NCBI GenBank assembly: GCA_963989385.1
Contig: OZ022500.1
Coordinates: forward strand, 111,827,842 to 111,891,841
DNA from: Ctena decussata
Lineage: Eukaryota; Mollusca; Bivalvia; Lucinida; Lucinidae
Length of the DNA stretch: 64,000 nucleotides
Reading direction: 5' to 3'
Part shown: positions 54,316-64,000 of the stretch, in pieces
Layout of the letters: each line of letters starts with the position of its first letter
Numbering within the stretch: position 1 is the first letter of the stretch
The notes under the pieces: model-generated
What the model was told of the DNA's origin: nothing
Database searches by the model: none
The model's input: only the letters and a program-made list of their open reading frames with translations
Made by a program: the position numbers and the translations under genes

Positions 54316-56294
54316 AGCTCACCTGGCCCGAAGGGCCATAGTGAGCTATTGTCATACCAATGCGTCCGTCGTGCGTTGTGCGTCGTCACGGAATTTGTCC
54401 GTCAACACCTAAAAACAAATATTCAAACATCTTCTTCTGTAAAACTGCTGGTCCCATGGTCCTCAAATTTCACATGGAGCATGACCTGACTCCAGGGTCT
54501 TTGAATTGTAAAATTGGGTCAGGTTGAAAATCCAAGATGGCCGCCGTTACTAAAAATAGCAAAAACAACAAAATAAACTTCTTCTCCAGAACCACTGGGT
54601 ATATTTGTCTGAATTTTGGCATGGAACATCAGTGAAACCTTGGTATTCAAAATTGTAAAAATGAAAAAAATCTGTAGCGGAGTTTTGTCACAGTGACCTA
54701 CTTTCTGTTTACGTGTGTAATTTTGCTCAAATGCCAATGCCAAAAAATGACCTATTTAAACAACTTCAAACAACTTCCTCTCTAAAACCACTGAGCCCAT
54801 TGATCTCAAATTTCACATGGAGCATGACCAGACTGCAGGGTTTCAAAATTGTAAAATTGGGTCAGGTCAAGAATCCAAGATGGCTGCTGTTACTAAAAAT
54901 AGCAAAAACAACAAAATCAACTTCTTCTCCAGAACCAGTTGGTATATTTGGTTGAAAGTTTGCATGGAACATAAGTGGGACCTTGGTATTAAAATTGTAA
55001 AAATAAAAAAAATCTATAGCGGAATTAGGTCACAGTGCCCTACTTAGCGTTTACAAGGCCGATTTTGCTCAAATGTCAATATCTAAAGAAAATGCAACCA
55101 ATTCTGACCAGATTTGGTCAGAATTGGTTCTTGAATGGAATTATTTCAATTTTGTGCCAGTTGACTATCCAAAATGGCCACCATGGGGGCTGTTACTAAA
55201 AATAGCACAAACATAAAAATGACAATTACTCAAGAACCCTTGAATGGAATTGGACCAATTTTGTGTCAGAATGTTCCTTGCATGAAGCCGTTTCGATTAA
55301 TTGCAATTTGGCATTCCAAGATGGCCGCCATCTGGTGTTACTAAAAATAGCACAAACATAAAAATGACAATTACTCAAGAACCCTTGAATGGAATTGGAC
55401 CAATTTTGTGTCAGAATGTTCCTTGCATGAAGTCGTTTTGATTAATTGCAATTTGGCATTCCAAGATGGCCGCCATCTGCCGTTACTAAAAATAGCACAA
55501 AACATGAAAATGACAATATTTCAGTAACCGCTGAATGCATTTTGACGAAATTTGTGTCAAAATGATTCTTGCATTGAGATGTTTCAAAAATATCTAACTG
55601 TAGACCATTCATATTGGCCTCTGTTACTAAAAATAGAAAAATGTGAAAATTAGAAAATCTCAATGGAGTTGGATTAATTTTGTGTCAGAATGGTCATTTC
55701 ATTAAGCTTTTTCGATTTTTTGCATTTTGGCATTCCAAGATGGCCGCCATTTGCCGTTACTAAAAATAGCACAAAACATGAAAATGACAATATCTCAGTA
55801 ACCGCTGAATGGATTTTGACGAAATTTGTGTCAAAATGATTCTTGCATTGAGATGTTTCAAAAATATCTAACTGTAAGACCAGTCATATTGGCCTCTGTT
55901 ACTAAAAATAGAAAAATGTGAAAATCAGAAAATCTCAATGGAATTGGACCAAATTTGTGTCAAATTGGTCCTTGCATGAAGGCTTTTCGATTTTTTGCAT
56001 TTTAGCAATCCAAGGTGGCCGCCATCTGCCGTTACTAAAAATAGCACAAAACATGAAACTGGCAATATCTTAGTAGCCCCTGAATGGATTTTGATGAAAT
56101 TTGTGGCAAAATGATTCTTGCATTGAGGTGTTTCAAAAGTAAATATATAAAGACCAGGCAAGTTGGCCTCTGTTACTAAAAGTAGCAAAATGTGAAAATG
56201 AGAAATTCTCAGTGGAATTGGACCAATTTTGTATTAGAATGGTTCTGTTACACAATAGCCAGGTGAGCGATATCAGGCCCATTTGGGCCTCTTG
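54316..56294 (+). mobile_element. Helentron/HINE-like tandem-repeat element 11
   Basis: Head agctcacctggcccgaaggg then ccatagtgagct, GTCCGTCGTGCGT. Core: irregular, partly alternating 140-300-bp units marked by 'aagatggccgcc' and 'gttactaaaaatagc' (from 54533 to about 56190). Subterminal aggtgagcg, tail hairpin GGCCCATTTGGGCC then TCTTG and T. Confidence 0.75.
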
Positions 56295-56754
56295 TTCCGT
56301 AATTTCCGTTATTATGCTAAAGATAATTTATCAGTAATCAAGTGCAGAATAATTTGGGTTCTTTCTACTATACAACGAAAACGTCAAATTTTGCTCGATC
56401 AAAAGTCTTCCACGGTCTGTATTTCTGCCAGGTTTGAGAGCAAGTAATGAATAACTATATATTTCTTTTAGTATCTGAGACTTGCACCTAGCCATCACAC
56501 CATCACAAACTTTTATCCATTCTTTGTTACTAATCAGCAGCAAAAATTAGAGACCAAACCCTTATAAGTATAAGGCATCGTTGCTATGGCAACGCATTTT
56601 CCTAAGCAGTTCCTTAGAACTTACTTTTATGTCATATGCTTGCTTCTTAGATATCATATATATGGAATACTGTTTGGACACGTAGCTAGTGAAATAAATA
56701 CTAGTTTCCATTATTTAATGATCACCCCTCGTATCATCGCGGCATCTGCATCCA

Positions 56755-56842
56755 CATCTAGCTTGGGTGTTTTGATTAAAGTTTTTTTATGTGATGGGCA
56801 AGATGCTGTCAGGCAAGCTATCATGTATGCTGACAGATCTTG
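56755..56842 (+). mobile_element. Short tail fragment of a tandem-repeat element
   Basis: 'gtgatgggcaagatgctgtc' ... ctgacagatCTTG, matching 62009-62063. Possibly a short element or a truncated one. Confidence 0.4.
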
Positions 56843-57064
56843 TTTGTCTGCCTCGACACCACTTTCAATTCTTCTCTGTTTCTAGACATTCTTCAAGCTG
56901 GCTACCGGTCTTTTAACTGCCTTACCTCATTTCCCAGTTATCTAAATTATTACAGAAATGACTTGATCTTGTTCCATTGGACCTTTTTGCCTTCTGTTGT
57001 TAACTTAATATTCTGCTGTCTGTCTTGCTTCCTTTTTTTGTAGTCTTTCACGTCTCCATGTCTG

Positions 57065-57345
57065 ACGCCGGGCCGCGTAGTGCAACCGGTAGGGCACCTG
57101 ACTCATAAGTCAGAGGTCCTGGGTTCGATACCTGGCCTGGCCACATACTTTCGTTTCTCCTTCCGCTAATTCAAGAAGGGCAGTTGTCAGTTACTGGCGA
57201 AAGTATGTGCACTTAGTACTGGTTAACCGCTTAGGAGGTCTAAGCCTGCCCGGGAATAATGTGGTTAGGTTAACTGAGCGTCCCGACATGACCTAAGCTG
57301 TTTACCATGGACGTTTAGCAACATATCAAAAATCAAACCACGTCT
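57065..57345 (+). mobile_element. Full-length SINE family 1 (tRNA-Met-like head)
   Basis: Head 57069-57141: acceptor-like stem CCGGGCC/GGCCTGG, A box tagtgcaaccgg, anticodon arm CTGAC-TCATAA-GTCAG (CAT) and B box ggttcgatacc. The loop is one base short, so it is a SINE head, not a tRNA gene. The family tail (gttgtcagttactggcgaaa ... accgcttaggaggtctaagc) follows and ends in an A/C-rich stretch. Confidence 0.8.
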
Positions 57346-58600
57346 GACAGGTACAACAGTATAAGGTTTTCTTTGTGAAAAACTCAAGAGAAACTACAAT
57401 TTTAGAATTCTTCAAACATGTGAATGATTTTTTTTATCAATGGCTGCTATTCACATTGAAAAAGAGGAAGACATAAGCAGCCTTTGACATGTAGGGAAAC
57501 AAATGATATATATTCATTAGTGAATTTCCGCTTTCGGCTATAATAAGACTTCACTTATGTTCGTACCTAGATGCAGCAGCGATAAGGCTGCAAAAATTAA
57601 TAGGTTTTATTGTTATGGCAATAATTACTGCTAATTTAAGACGCTGACACACATAACAAAACTGAATAAAGAATAAAAAAATAATTTCAAACAAAAACAA
57701 ATTTGACTAGTTTAAAACAAATGTGACATTGAAGTATTTATGACTGGTTTCTGTATCTAATTTTATGTTTAATGACTGCCATGTGGCAATTCTTTTATTA
57801 TTTGCCACGCAGCTCTGTCTGTTATACCCTGGCATAGGAAATACAATGAGAGGTATATAGTTTTCGTCCGATGTCCGTTCGTCCATATGTCCTTCCATCT
57901 GTCACTTTGTTCACTTCTAGGTTGCGACAATTTACATTTATGGATTATGTTATTTTATGACAGAACATAAAAAAAAACAATTATAGCAAACTATTTAGCA
58001 AATTATAATAAGTAAAATTGACTATACCAAAATCATAAGAACTATCATTATATGTCACTATAATGACCATATTGGAATATCAAGGGCGCTGTGGGAAGGA
58101 AAATCTTTATCAGTTATACTCCAAATAATGCCAAAACGGAGTATCGAAATGAAGATAGGAAAATCGAATCAGCCAAAGATGAGGGCCATTGCCAGAATAT
58201 TTCTCTGAATATTAGAATAATATTATTGCTCTGACAGTCAGTTCAAATGCTTTTTCAGAGCATTGCATTTAATTATCAACAATATTATAGCATTACTTTG
58301 ACATAAAAATATCGCATAACAGTCATATAGGCATCACTTCCCCTCGCTCCTATTTTACCACCATTCTATAGAATTACCCCTTTTTTCGCATTACTTCTTT
58401 TTTGCATTACTTATGCCTTGCATTCCGAGCAGCAACTCCTTTATAAAAACTATCCATTTTAAAGAATGAGAGTGAAATCCTGGGGACCATGCATAACTGA
58501 AGAAAATTTTGTCAAAGTCAACAAAGCTCACTGCAGATAGAAGGTTATTCCTCAAGGACCATGTAAGGGAAGCAAACCTAAATGTCTAAATAATGTAGTT
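57346..58600. other. Interval without a recognised gene
   Basis: Contains a worn microsatellite-like stretch (cgtccgatgtccgttcgtcc at 57867) suggesting a decayed head of a tandem-repeat element; no gene seen. Confidence 0.4.
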
Positions 58601-58630
58601 TCAGCATTATGTTATCTCCTTTGATTATTA

Positions 58631-58955
58631 TCAATTCCAAGGTATTGGATATTTAATAGCCCCCACCTTTGGCTGCTGAGAATTTTCCGCCACAGCAATT
58701 TGCAAAATAAATTGCATTTGCAATTTGTCCCCCAAAATCCTAAGTGTGGGATCTGTGATAAATGAGGTGATGGCATCCTGCAAAGTAAGAAGAATATCAT
58801 TGCCTATATCTGATAAATAGACACCATCTGGCAAGAAAAATCCTTGGGTCTTACAAGTTATATCCTGGTGAAGAGGCCCTTCAGCCAACTGAGTACACAC
58901 TCCTTGGTTTGTTGATTGACCCTTTTCTTTTTTCTGTCCATCTTCAGGAGAGAAT
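58631..58955 (-). pseudogene. GDSL/SGNH-hydrolase-like C-terminal fragment
   Basis: A minus-strand open frame, preceded by a stop near 58957, contains GFFLPDGVYLSDIGNDILLT followed by LQDAITSFI. This resembles the last block (DGxHLxxxGN) of SGNH-type domains that turn up in invertebrate repeat-encoded proteins. The usual His of the block is Tyr here, so catalytic function would be lost. No Ser-block is found upstream. It is probably a remnant of a mobile-element ORF. Confidence 0.4.
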
Positions 58956-59061
58956 CCTCCCTATTGTCAGTATTCTTTCCACTGGAATTGAGGCAGTTTG
59001 TATGTCGAAACAATAAGTGCCTGAGGAAAATCACGAAATAGATACTGTAAATTAGCCTTCA

Positions 59062-59305
59062 GGGCCCAGTTGTTCAAAACTAACGACGTCGTTAGTTAAC
59101 GTGACGTTAAAATTTGAAATGTTAATAACTCGAAAATGCCAATATTTTTTGTTGAAAAAAATGTGAAAAGCTTTTGCATTGCAAAAGCTTCTAACATATT
59201 TTCAACAAAAAAAAATAGTGTATTTGGCATAAAGTCGTAAAACACTTAACGAGTTGACCTCTTAACGAGCTCGTTAGCCTAACGATGCTTTGAACAACTG
59301 GGCCC
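59062..59305. mobile_element. Foldback family E copy
   Basis: TIR gggcccagttgttcaaaac and near-inverse tttgaacaactgggccc, second palindromic layer taacgacgtcgtta / taacgagctcgtta, and a central long hairpin (ttgttgaaaaaaatgtgaaa agctttt ... inverse). Confidence 0.75.
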
Positions 59306-59541
59306 AGATGTTTTATTATTGGTATTTCAAGGTACCTTTTAAGGTCGCAAAAGCAATTAACCTCAGTGAACTCTCACCTGATTGGTCAAAAGCGTATGGA
59401 AAAGAGCATATGGATAATCAGTCATGACCAAGGTTGGATTTATTGCACAGTATTTCATAAAAACATACTTGTTTGTTGTAAATTCTTACTATTTTTGTAA
59501 TTTATGTAAATGAAATTTTTTTTTATACGTATTTCTTTTTT

Positions 59542-61900
59542 ATGCCCCCGCCACGAAGTGGGGAGGGGCATATAGTTTTGCCCTTGTCCGTCCGTGCATA
59601 CGTACGTATGTACGTCCGTCCGTCACACTTTGTAGTACTGTTCTTGTGTCCGTAACTCCTCCTACAGTATTCGATGCAGGGAGCTGAAACTTGGAACACA
59701 GTTCAGACATGCATTGAACATGTGCATAAAGGAAACATAACTTTGATTAAATTTTTTTTATACGTATTTCTTTTTTATGCCCCTGCCACGAAGTGGGGAG
59801 GGGCATATAGTTTTGCCCTTGTCCGTCCTTGCATACGTACGTACGTACGTCCGTCCGTCACACTTTGTAGTACTGTTCTTGTGTCCGCAACTCCTCCTAC
59901 AGTATTTGATGCAGGGAGCTGAAACTTGGAACACAGTTCAGACATGCATTGAACATGTGCATAAAGGAAACATAACTTTGATTAAGATCTTTATTGCAGA
60001 ATTATGTCCCCTTGAATAATAAACATATTTTGACCATATTTCACATCTGAGTACTGTTCTTGTCTCCGCAACTCCTCCTACAGTATTTGATATAGGGAGT
60101 TGAGACTTGCAACACAGTTCAGACATGCATTGAACATGTGCATAAAGGAATCATAACTTTGATTAAGATCTTTATTGCAGAATTATGTCCCCTTGAATAA
60201 CATAAATATTTTGACCATATTTCACATTTGAGGACTGTTCCTGTCTCCGCAACTCCTCCTACAATATCTAATGTAGGGAGTTGAAACTTACAACACAGTT
60301 CAGACATGCATTGAACATGTGCATAAAGGAAACAGAACTTTGATTAAGGTCTTTATTGCAGAATTATGTCCCCTTGAATAACATAAATATTTTGACCATA
60401 TTTTACATTTGTAGTACTGTTCTTGTCTCTGCTTTATTGCAGAATTATGTCCCCTTGAATAACATAAATATTTTGACCATATTTCACATTTGAGGACTGT
60501 TCCTGTCTCCGCAACTCCTCCTTCAATATCTAATGTAGGGAGTTGAAACTTACAACACAGTTCAGACATGCATTGAACATGTGCATAAAGGAAACAGAAC
60601 TTTGATTAAGGTCTTTATTGCAGAATTACGTCCCCTTGAATAACATAAATATTTTTACCATATTTCACATTTGTAGTACTGTTCTTGTCTCTGCAACTCC
60701 TCCAGTTGTATTTGATGTTGGGATTTGAAACTTGTAACACAGTTCAGACATGCATTGAACATGTGCATAAAGGAAACAAAACTTTGATCCAGGTCATTAT
60801 GGCAGAATTACATCCCTTTGAATGACATGCATATTTTGACCATATTTCACACTTTGTAGTACTGTTCTTGTCTCTGCAACTCCTCCAATAGTATTTGATG
60901 TAGGGATTTGAAACTTGCAACACAGTTCAGACATGCATTGAACATGTGCATAAAGGAAACAGAACTTTCAGTCAGTCTTTATTGCAGAATTATATCCCCT
61001 TGAATAACATACATATTTTGACCATATTTCCATAGCTTAAATACAATCTCACCTTTTATCGTCGCTCTAGCGGCCTCATTTATTAACAGATTTTGGTATT
61101 ACATCACAGCTTTATTGGGTATGACAGTACCTCAAAGAACTTTGCGTTTCAGGTTTGTAGGATGAAGGTCAAGGTCACAGTTGCTATTTTCAGAAAAACT
61201 AGGGCATTGCTCCAGCGCTTTCATTTATAGATTGATTTTGATGTAACTTCACATAAATGTTAAGTATAACAATATCTTGAATAAATTACTGTTTCAGCAC
61301 CGCAGGTCCAAGGTCAAGGTCACGGTTGCTATTTTTAGAAAAAAACTTTATCATTCCTCTGCTCCTCTATTCATTGACAATTTTGATGTAACTTCACTCA
61401 AATGTTTAGTGTGACAATATCTTGGACAAGTTCGTGATCCAGAATTTCAGGGTAAAGGTCAAGGTCATATTTGCTATTTTAGAAAATATGCTGTCATCCC
61501 TCTGGAATGATTTTGGCATAATTTGACAAAAATATTTAGCTTGACAATATCTGGGACAAATTTACGTTTCATCATTGTAGGTCCAAGGTCAAGGTAACAG
61601 ATGCTATTATAGGTACATGTAAATCTTTGTCATGGTTCTAGCGCCTGTATTTATTAACTGATTTTGATAGAACTTCACACATATATTAAGTATGACAATA
61701 TCTTGGACAAGTAAACCTTTCAGGGTTGTAGTTCCAAGGTCAAGGTCACAGTTGCTATTTTTAAGAAAAACTCAGTCATCCCTCTAGCACCTTTATTTAT
61801 TGACAGATTTTGATGTAACTTCACACAAATATGTTTTAACACATTACTTTTCTAGTGAGGCATATGGCGGGGGCATTCATCACCTTTAGTGATTGTCTAG
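59542..61900 (+). mobile_element. Helentron/HINE-like tandem-repeat element 12
   Basis: The head atgcccccgccacgaagtgg then ggaggggcata appears twice (59542 and 59776, 234 bp apart), each with GTCCGTCCGTGCATACGTACG. First core: ~181-bp units ('cagacatgcattgaacatgt' at 59703, 59939, 60120, 60301, 60562, 60743 and 60931). Second core: ~145-bp units (61060-61850) of the type also in element 3. Subterminal ggcgggggcat, tail hairpin TCAC-CTTTA-GTGA, then TTGTCTAG and T. Confidence 0.8.
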
Positions 61901-61913
61901 TTTTTTCCTTTTT

Positions 61914-62063
61914 AGCTTGCCTGAACAAAGTTTAGGAAGAGCTGTTGTACTACTCTTGGCGTCGGCTTCGGCATTAGCAAAATGTTTAAGTTTTATGTTA
62001 AAGTTTTTAGGTGATGGGCAAGGCGCCGTCAGGCGAGCTATCCTGTCCCACTGACAGGTCTTG
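61914..62063 (+). mobile_element. Short tandem-repeat-family element (no core)
   Basis: Starts agcttgcctgaacaaagttt and ends with 'aggcgagct', hairpin CTGTC-CCA-CTGACAG and GTCTTG then T: head and tail of the family with almost no core. Confidence 0.5.
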
Positions 62064-62068
62064 TTTTT

Positions 62069-62270
62069 AGCTCACCAGAGCTGAAGGCTCCGGGGGAGCT
62101 TATAGGATAGGCAGTTGTCAGTCGTCGTCGTCGTTTTAGTCGTCGTCTGTCATCGTATGTCGTCTGTCGTCGTCTGTCAGCACTTTCAAACAACATCTCC
62201 TCTGAAGTTGATTGGGCCCAAATTTCATCTGTAGCATCCTTGGGCTGGGGGATTGAAAGTTTGTGTTTTT
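62069..62270 (+). mobile_element. Truncated Helentron/HINE-like element 13
   Basis: Head agctcaccagagctgaaggc and GTCGTCGTCGTCTGTC array, then a partial core ending abruptly at the next head. Confidence 0.55.
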
Positions 62271-64000
62271 AGCTCACCTGAGCCTTTAGGCTCATAGGTG
62301 AGCTTATAGTATAGCCAGGCATCCGTCGTCCGTCCGTCCATCGTCGGTCCGTCGTCCGTCGTCAACATTTTCAAACATCTTCTCCTCTGAAACCACTGGG
62401 CCGATTGAAGCCATATTTCATGTGGAGCCTACCTAGGTCGGGGGAACGAAAGTTTGTTCCGGGTATCTGGGTCACATGACCAAGATGGCCGCCACGCCCA
62501 TATATGGTAAAAACCTTTCAAAAATCTTCTTCTCCAGAACAAAAGCATCGGGCATGCCGGCCCATCATAGTTTGTACAAATCATGACCTTGTGTTGACCT
62601 TGACCTAATTTACGGCATGGTCAACTTTGGTATGTTAGGCTTTTATATGGGAAAACGCTTAAACAGTGGATTTCTCAGAAACTATTTAAGTTTTAGGAAC
62701 AATACTTGGTATATATGGTCAACTAAATGACCAGAGGAAGATATATGTCACTGAAGGTCAAAGTCATTTTGTCGGTCTGTCCGTCATCAAGATTTTCAAA
62801 CAACTGCTCTGAAACCACTGGGCCGATTGAAGCCGAATTTCATATGGAGTCTCAGTGGGATGGGGGGAACGAAAGTTTATACCCGGGGTCTGGGTCACAT
62901 GACCAAGATGGCCGCCATGGCCATATATGGTAAAAACCCTTCAAAAATCTTCTTTTCCAGAACCAAAAGGCCTATGACCTTGAAACTTGGTATGTAGCGT
63001 CGGGCTTGACGGCCCATCATCGTTTGTACAAAACATGACCTTGCATTGGCCTTGACTTAATTTACGGCATGGTCAACTTTGGTACGTTAGGCTTTTATAT
63101 TGGAAAACGCTTAAACAGTGGATTTCTCAGAAACTATGTAAGTCTTAGGTACAATACTTGGTATACATGGTCGACTAAATGACCAGATGAAGATATTATG
63201 TATCTAAAGGTCAAGGTCATTCCGTCGGACCATCTGTCGTCACAATTTTCAAACATCTTTTCCTCTGAAACCACTGGGCGGATTGAAGCCAAATTTCATA
63301 TGGAGTCTCAGTGGGATGGGGGGAACGAAAGTTTATACCCGGGGTCTGGGTCACATGACCAAGATGGCCGCCGTACCCATATATGGTAAAAACCCTTCAA
63401 AAATCTTCTTCTCCAGAACCAAAAGGCCTATGACCTTGAAACTTGGTATGTAGCATAGGGCATGCGGGCTTATCATAGTTTATGCAAATCATGACCTTGC
63501 GTTGACTTTGACCTAATTTACGGCATGGTCAACTTTGGTACGTTAGGCTTTTATATGGGAAAATGCTTAAACAGTGGATTTCTCAGAAAATATTTAAGTC
63601 AAAGGTACAATACTTGGTATACATGGTCGACTAAATGACCAGATGAAGATATTATGTCACTACAGGTCAAGGTCATTCTGTCGGAACATCCGTCATCAAG
63701 ATTTTCGAACATCTTCTTCTCTGAAACCACTGGTTCGATTGAAGCCAAATTTCATATGGAGTCTCAGTGGGATAGGGGAATGAAATTTTATATCCAAGGT
63801 CAGGGTCACATGACCAAGATGGCCGCCATGCCCATATATGGTAAAAAGCCTTCAAAAATCTTCTTCTCCGGAACCAAAAGATCTATGACCTTGAAACTTG
63901 GTATGTAGCATCGGGCATGCGGGCCCAACATAGTATATACAAATGACGACCTTGCGTTGACTTTGATCTAATTTAAGGCATGGTCAACTTTGGTACGTCA
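62271..64000 (+). mobile_element. Helentron/HINE-like tandem-repeat element 14 (runs off window)
   Basis: Head agctcacctgagcctttagg then ctcataggtgagct, CGTCCGTCGTCCGTC. Core: ~455-465-bp units ('tgaccagatgaagatattat' type at 62729, 63179 and 63636), each with 'tcacatgaccaagatggccg'. The tail lies beyond the window. Confidence 0.75.

Noticed and set aside
57069..57141. tRNA-Met gene
   Set aside because: The anticodon loop is one base short and a SINE tail follows directly; it is the head of a SINE.

Overview
Eukaryotic, intron-rich, AT-leaning DNA (roughly 60% A+T by eye) with GT-AG introns, tRNA-derived SINEs, foldback elements and very many tandem-repeat mobile elements. The repeats (short head hairpin, CGTCC microsatellite, tandem core, tail hairpin) resemble the 'pearl'-type elements described from bivalves, so the best guess is a marine bivalve mollusc, possibly a venerid clam. 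This assignment is inference from repeat style and one gene; no species-level marker is present.

Genes. The only gene I can name with confidence is an F8A1 orthologue (HAP40, 40-kDa huntingtin-associated protein) on the + strand, 23948-49336. I assembled it by hand into 12 coding exons whose phases all join (951 nt including stop, 316 aa) and whose reading matches HAP40 from the N-terminal block to the C-terminal tail. A second spliced gene lies at about 14.7-17.3 kb (+). It has three well-supported exons and an uncertain 3' end, encodes a Cys-containing basic protein I do not recognise, and may be frameshifted in its last exon. Protein remnants: the C-terminal piece of a non-LTR retrotransposon reverse transcriptase (35946-36203, minus), a GDSL/SGNH-like C-terminal fragment (58631-58955, minus) and an unrecognised 116-codon open frame (53570-53920, minus).

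Layout. 1-6.2 kb: two minus-strand tandem-repeat elements, one nested in a foldback element and the other carrying two DNA-transposon insertions. 7-11.5 kb: a hAT-like element with an 8-bp target duplication, a 1.07-kb TIR element and a foldback. 14.7-17.3 kb: unknown gene. 18.4-23.8 kb: foldbacks, then a composite tandem-repeat element cut by a 1.18-kb TIR insertion; it ends about 200 bp before the F8A1 start codon. 24-49.3 kb: F8A1. Its introns hold a composite SINE with 5S-rRNA-like repeats, a three-level transposon nest, a Tigger/pogo-like element, a LINE piece, hAT and foldback elements, and several tandem-repeat elements. 49.3-64 kb: no confident gene; four large tandem-repeat elements, SINEs and a hammerhead-like motif.

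Most striking are (i) about a dozen Helentron/HINE-like non-autonomous elements, roughly a third of the window by my coordinates, sharing one end architecture but different cores, with a core module apparently exchanged between two end types; and (ii) nested insertions whose undisturbed sister copies allow insertion sites to be read directly. No Rep-helicase or transposase gene was found, so all mobile elements here appear non-autonomous.
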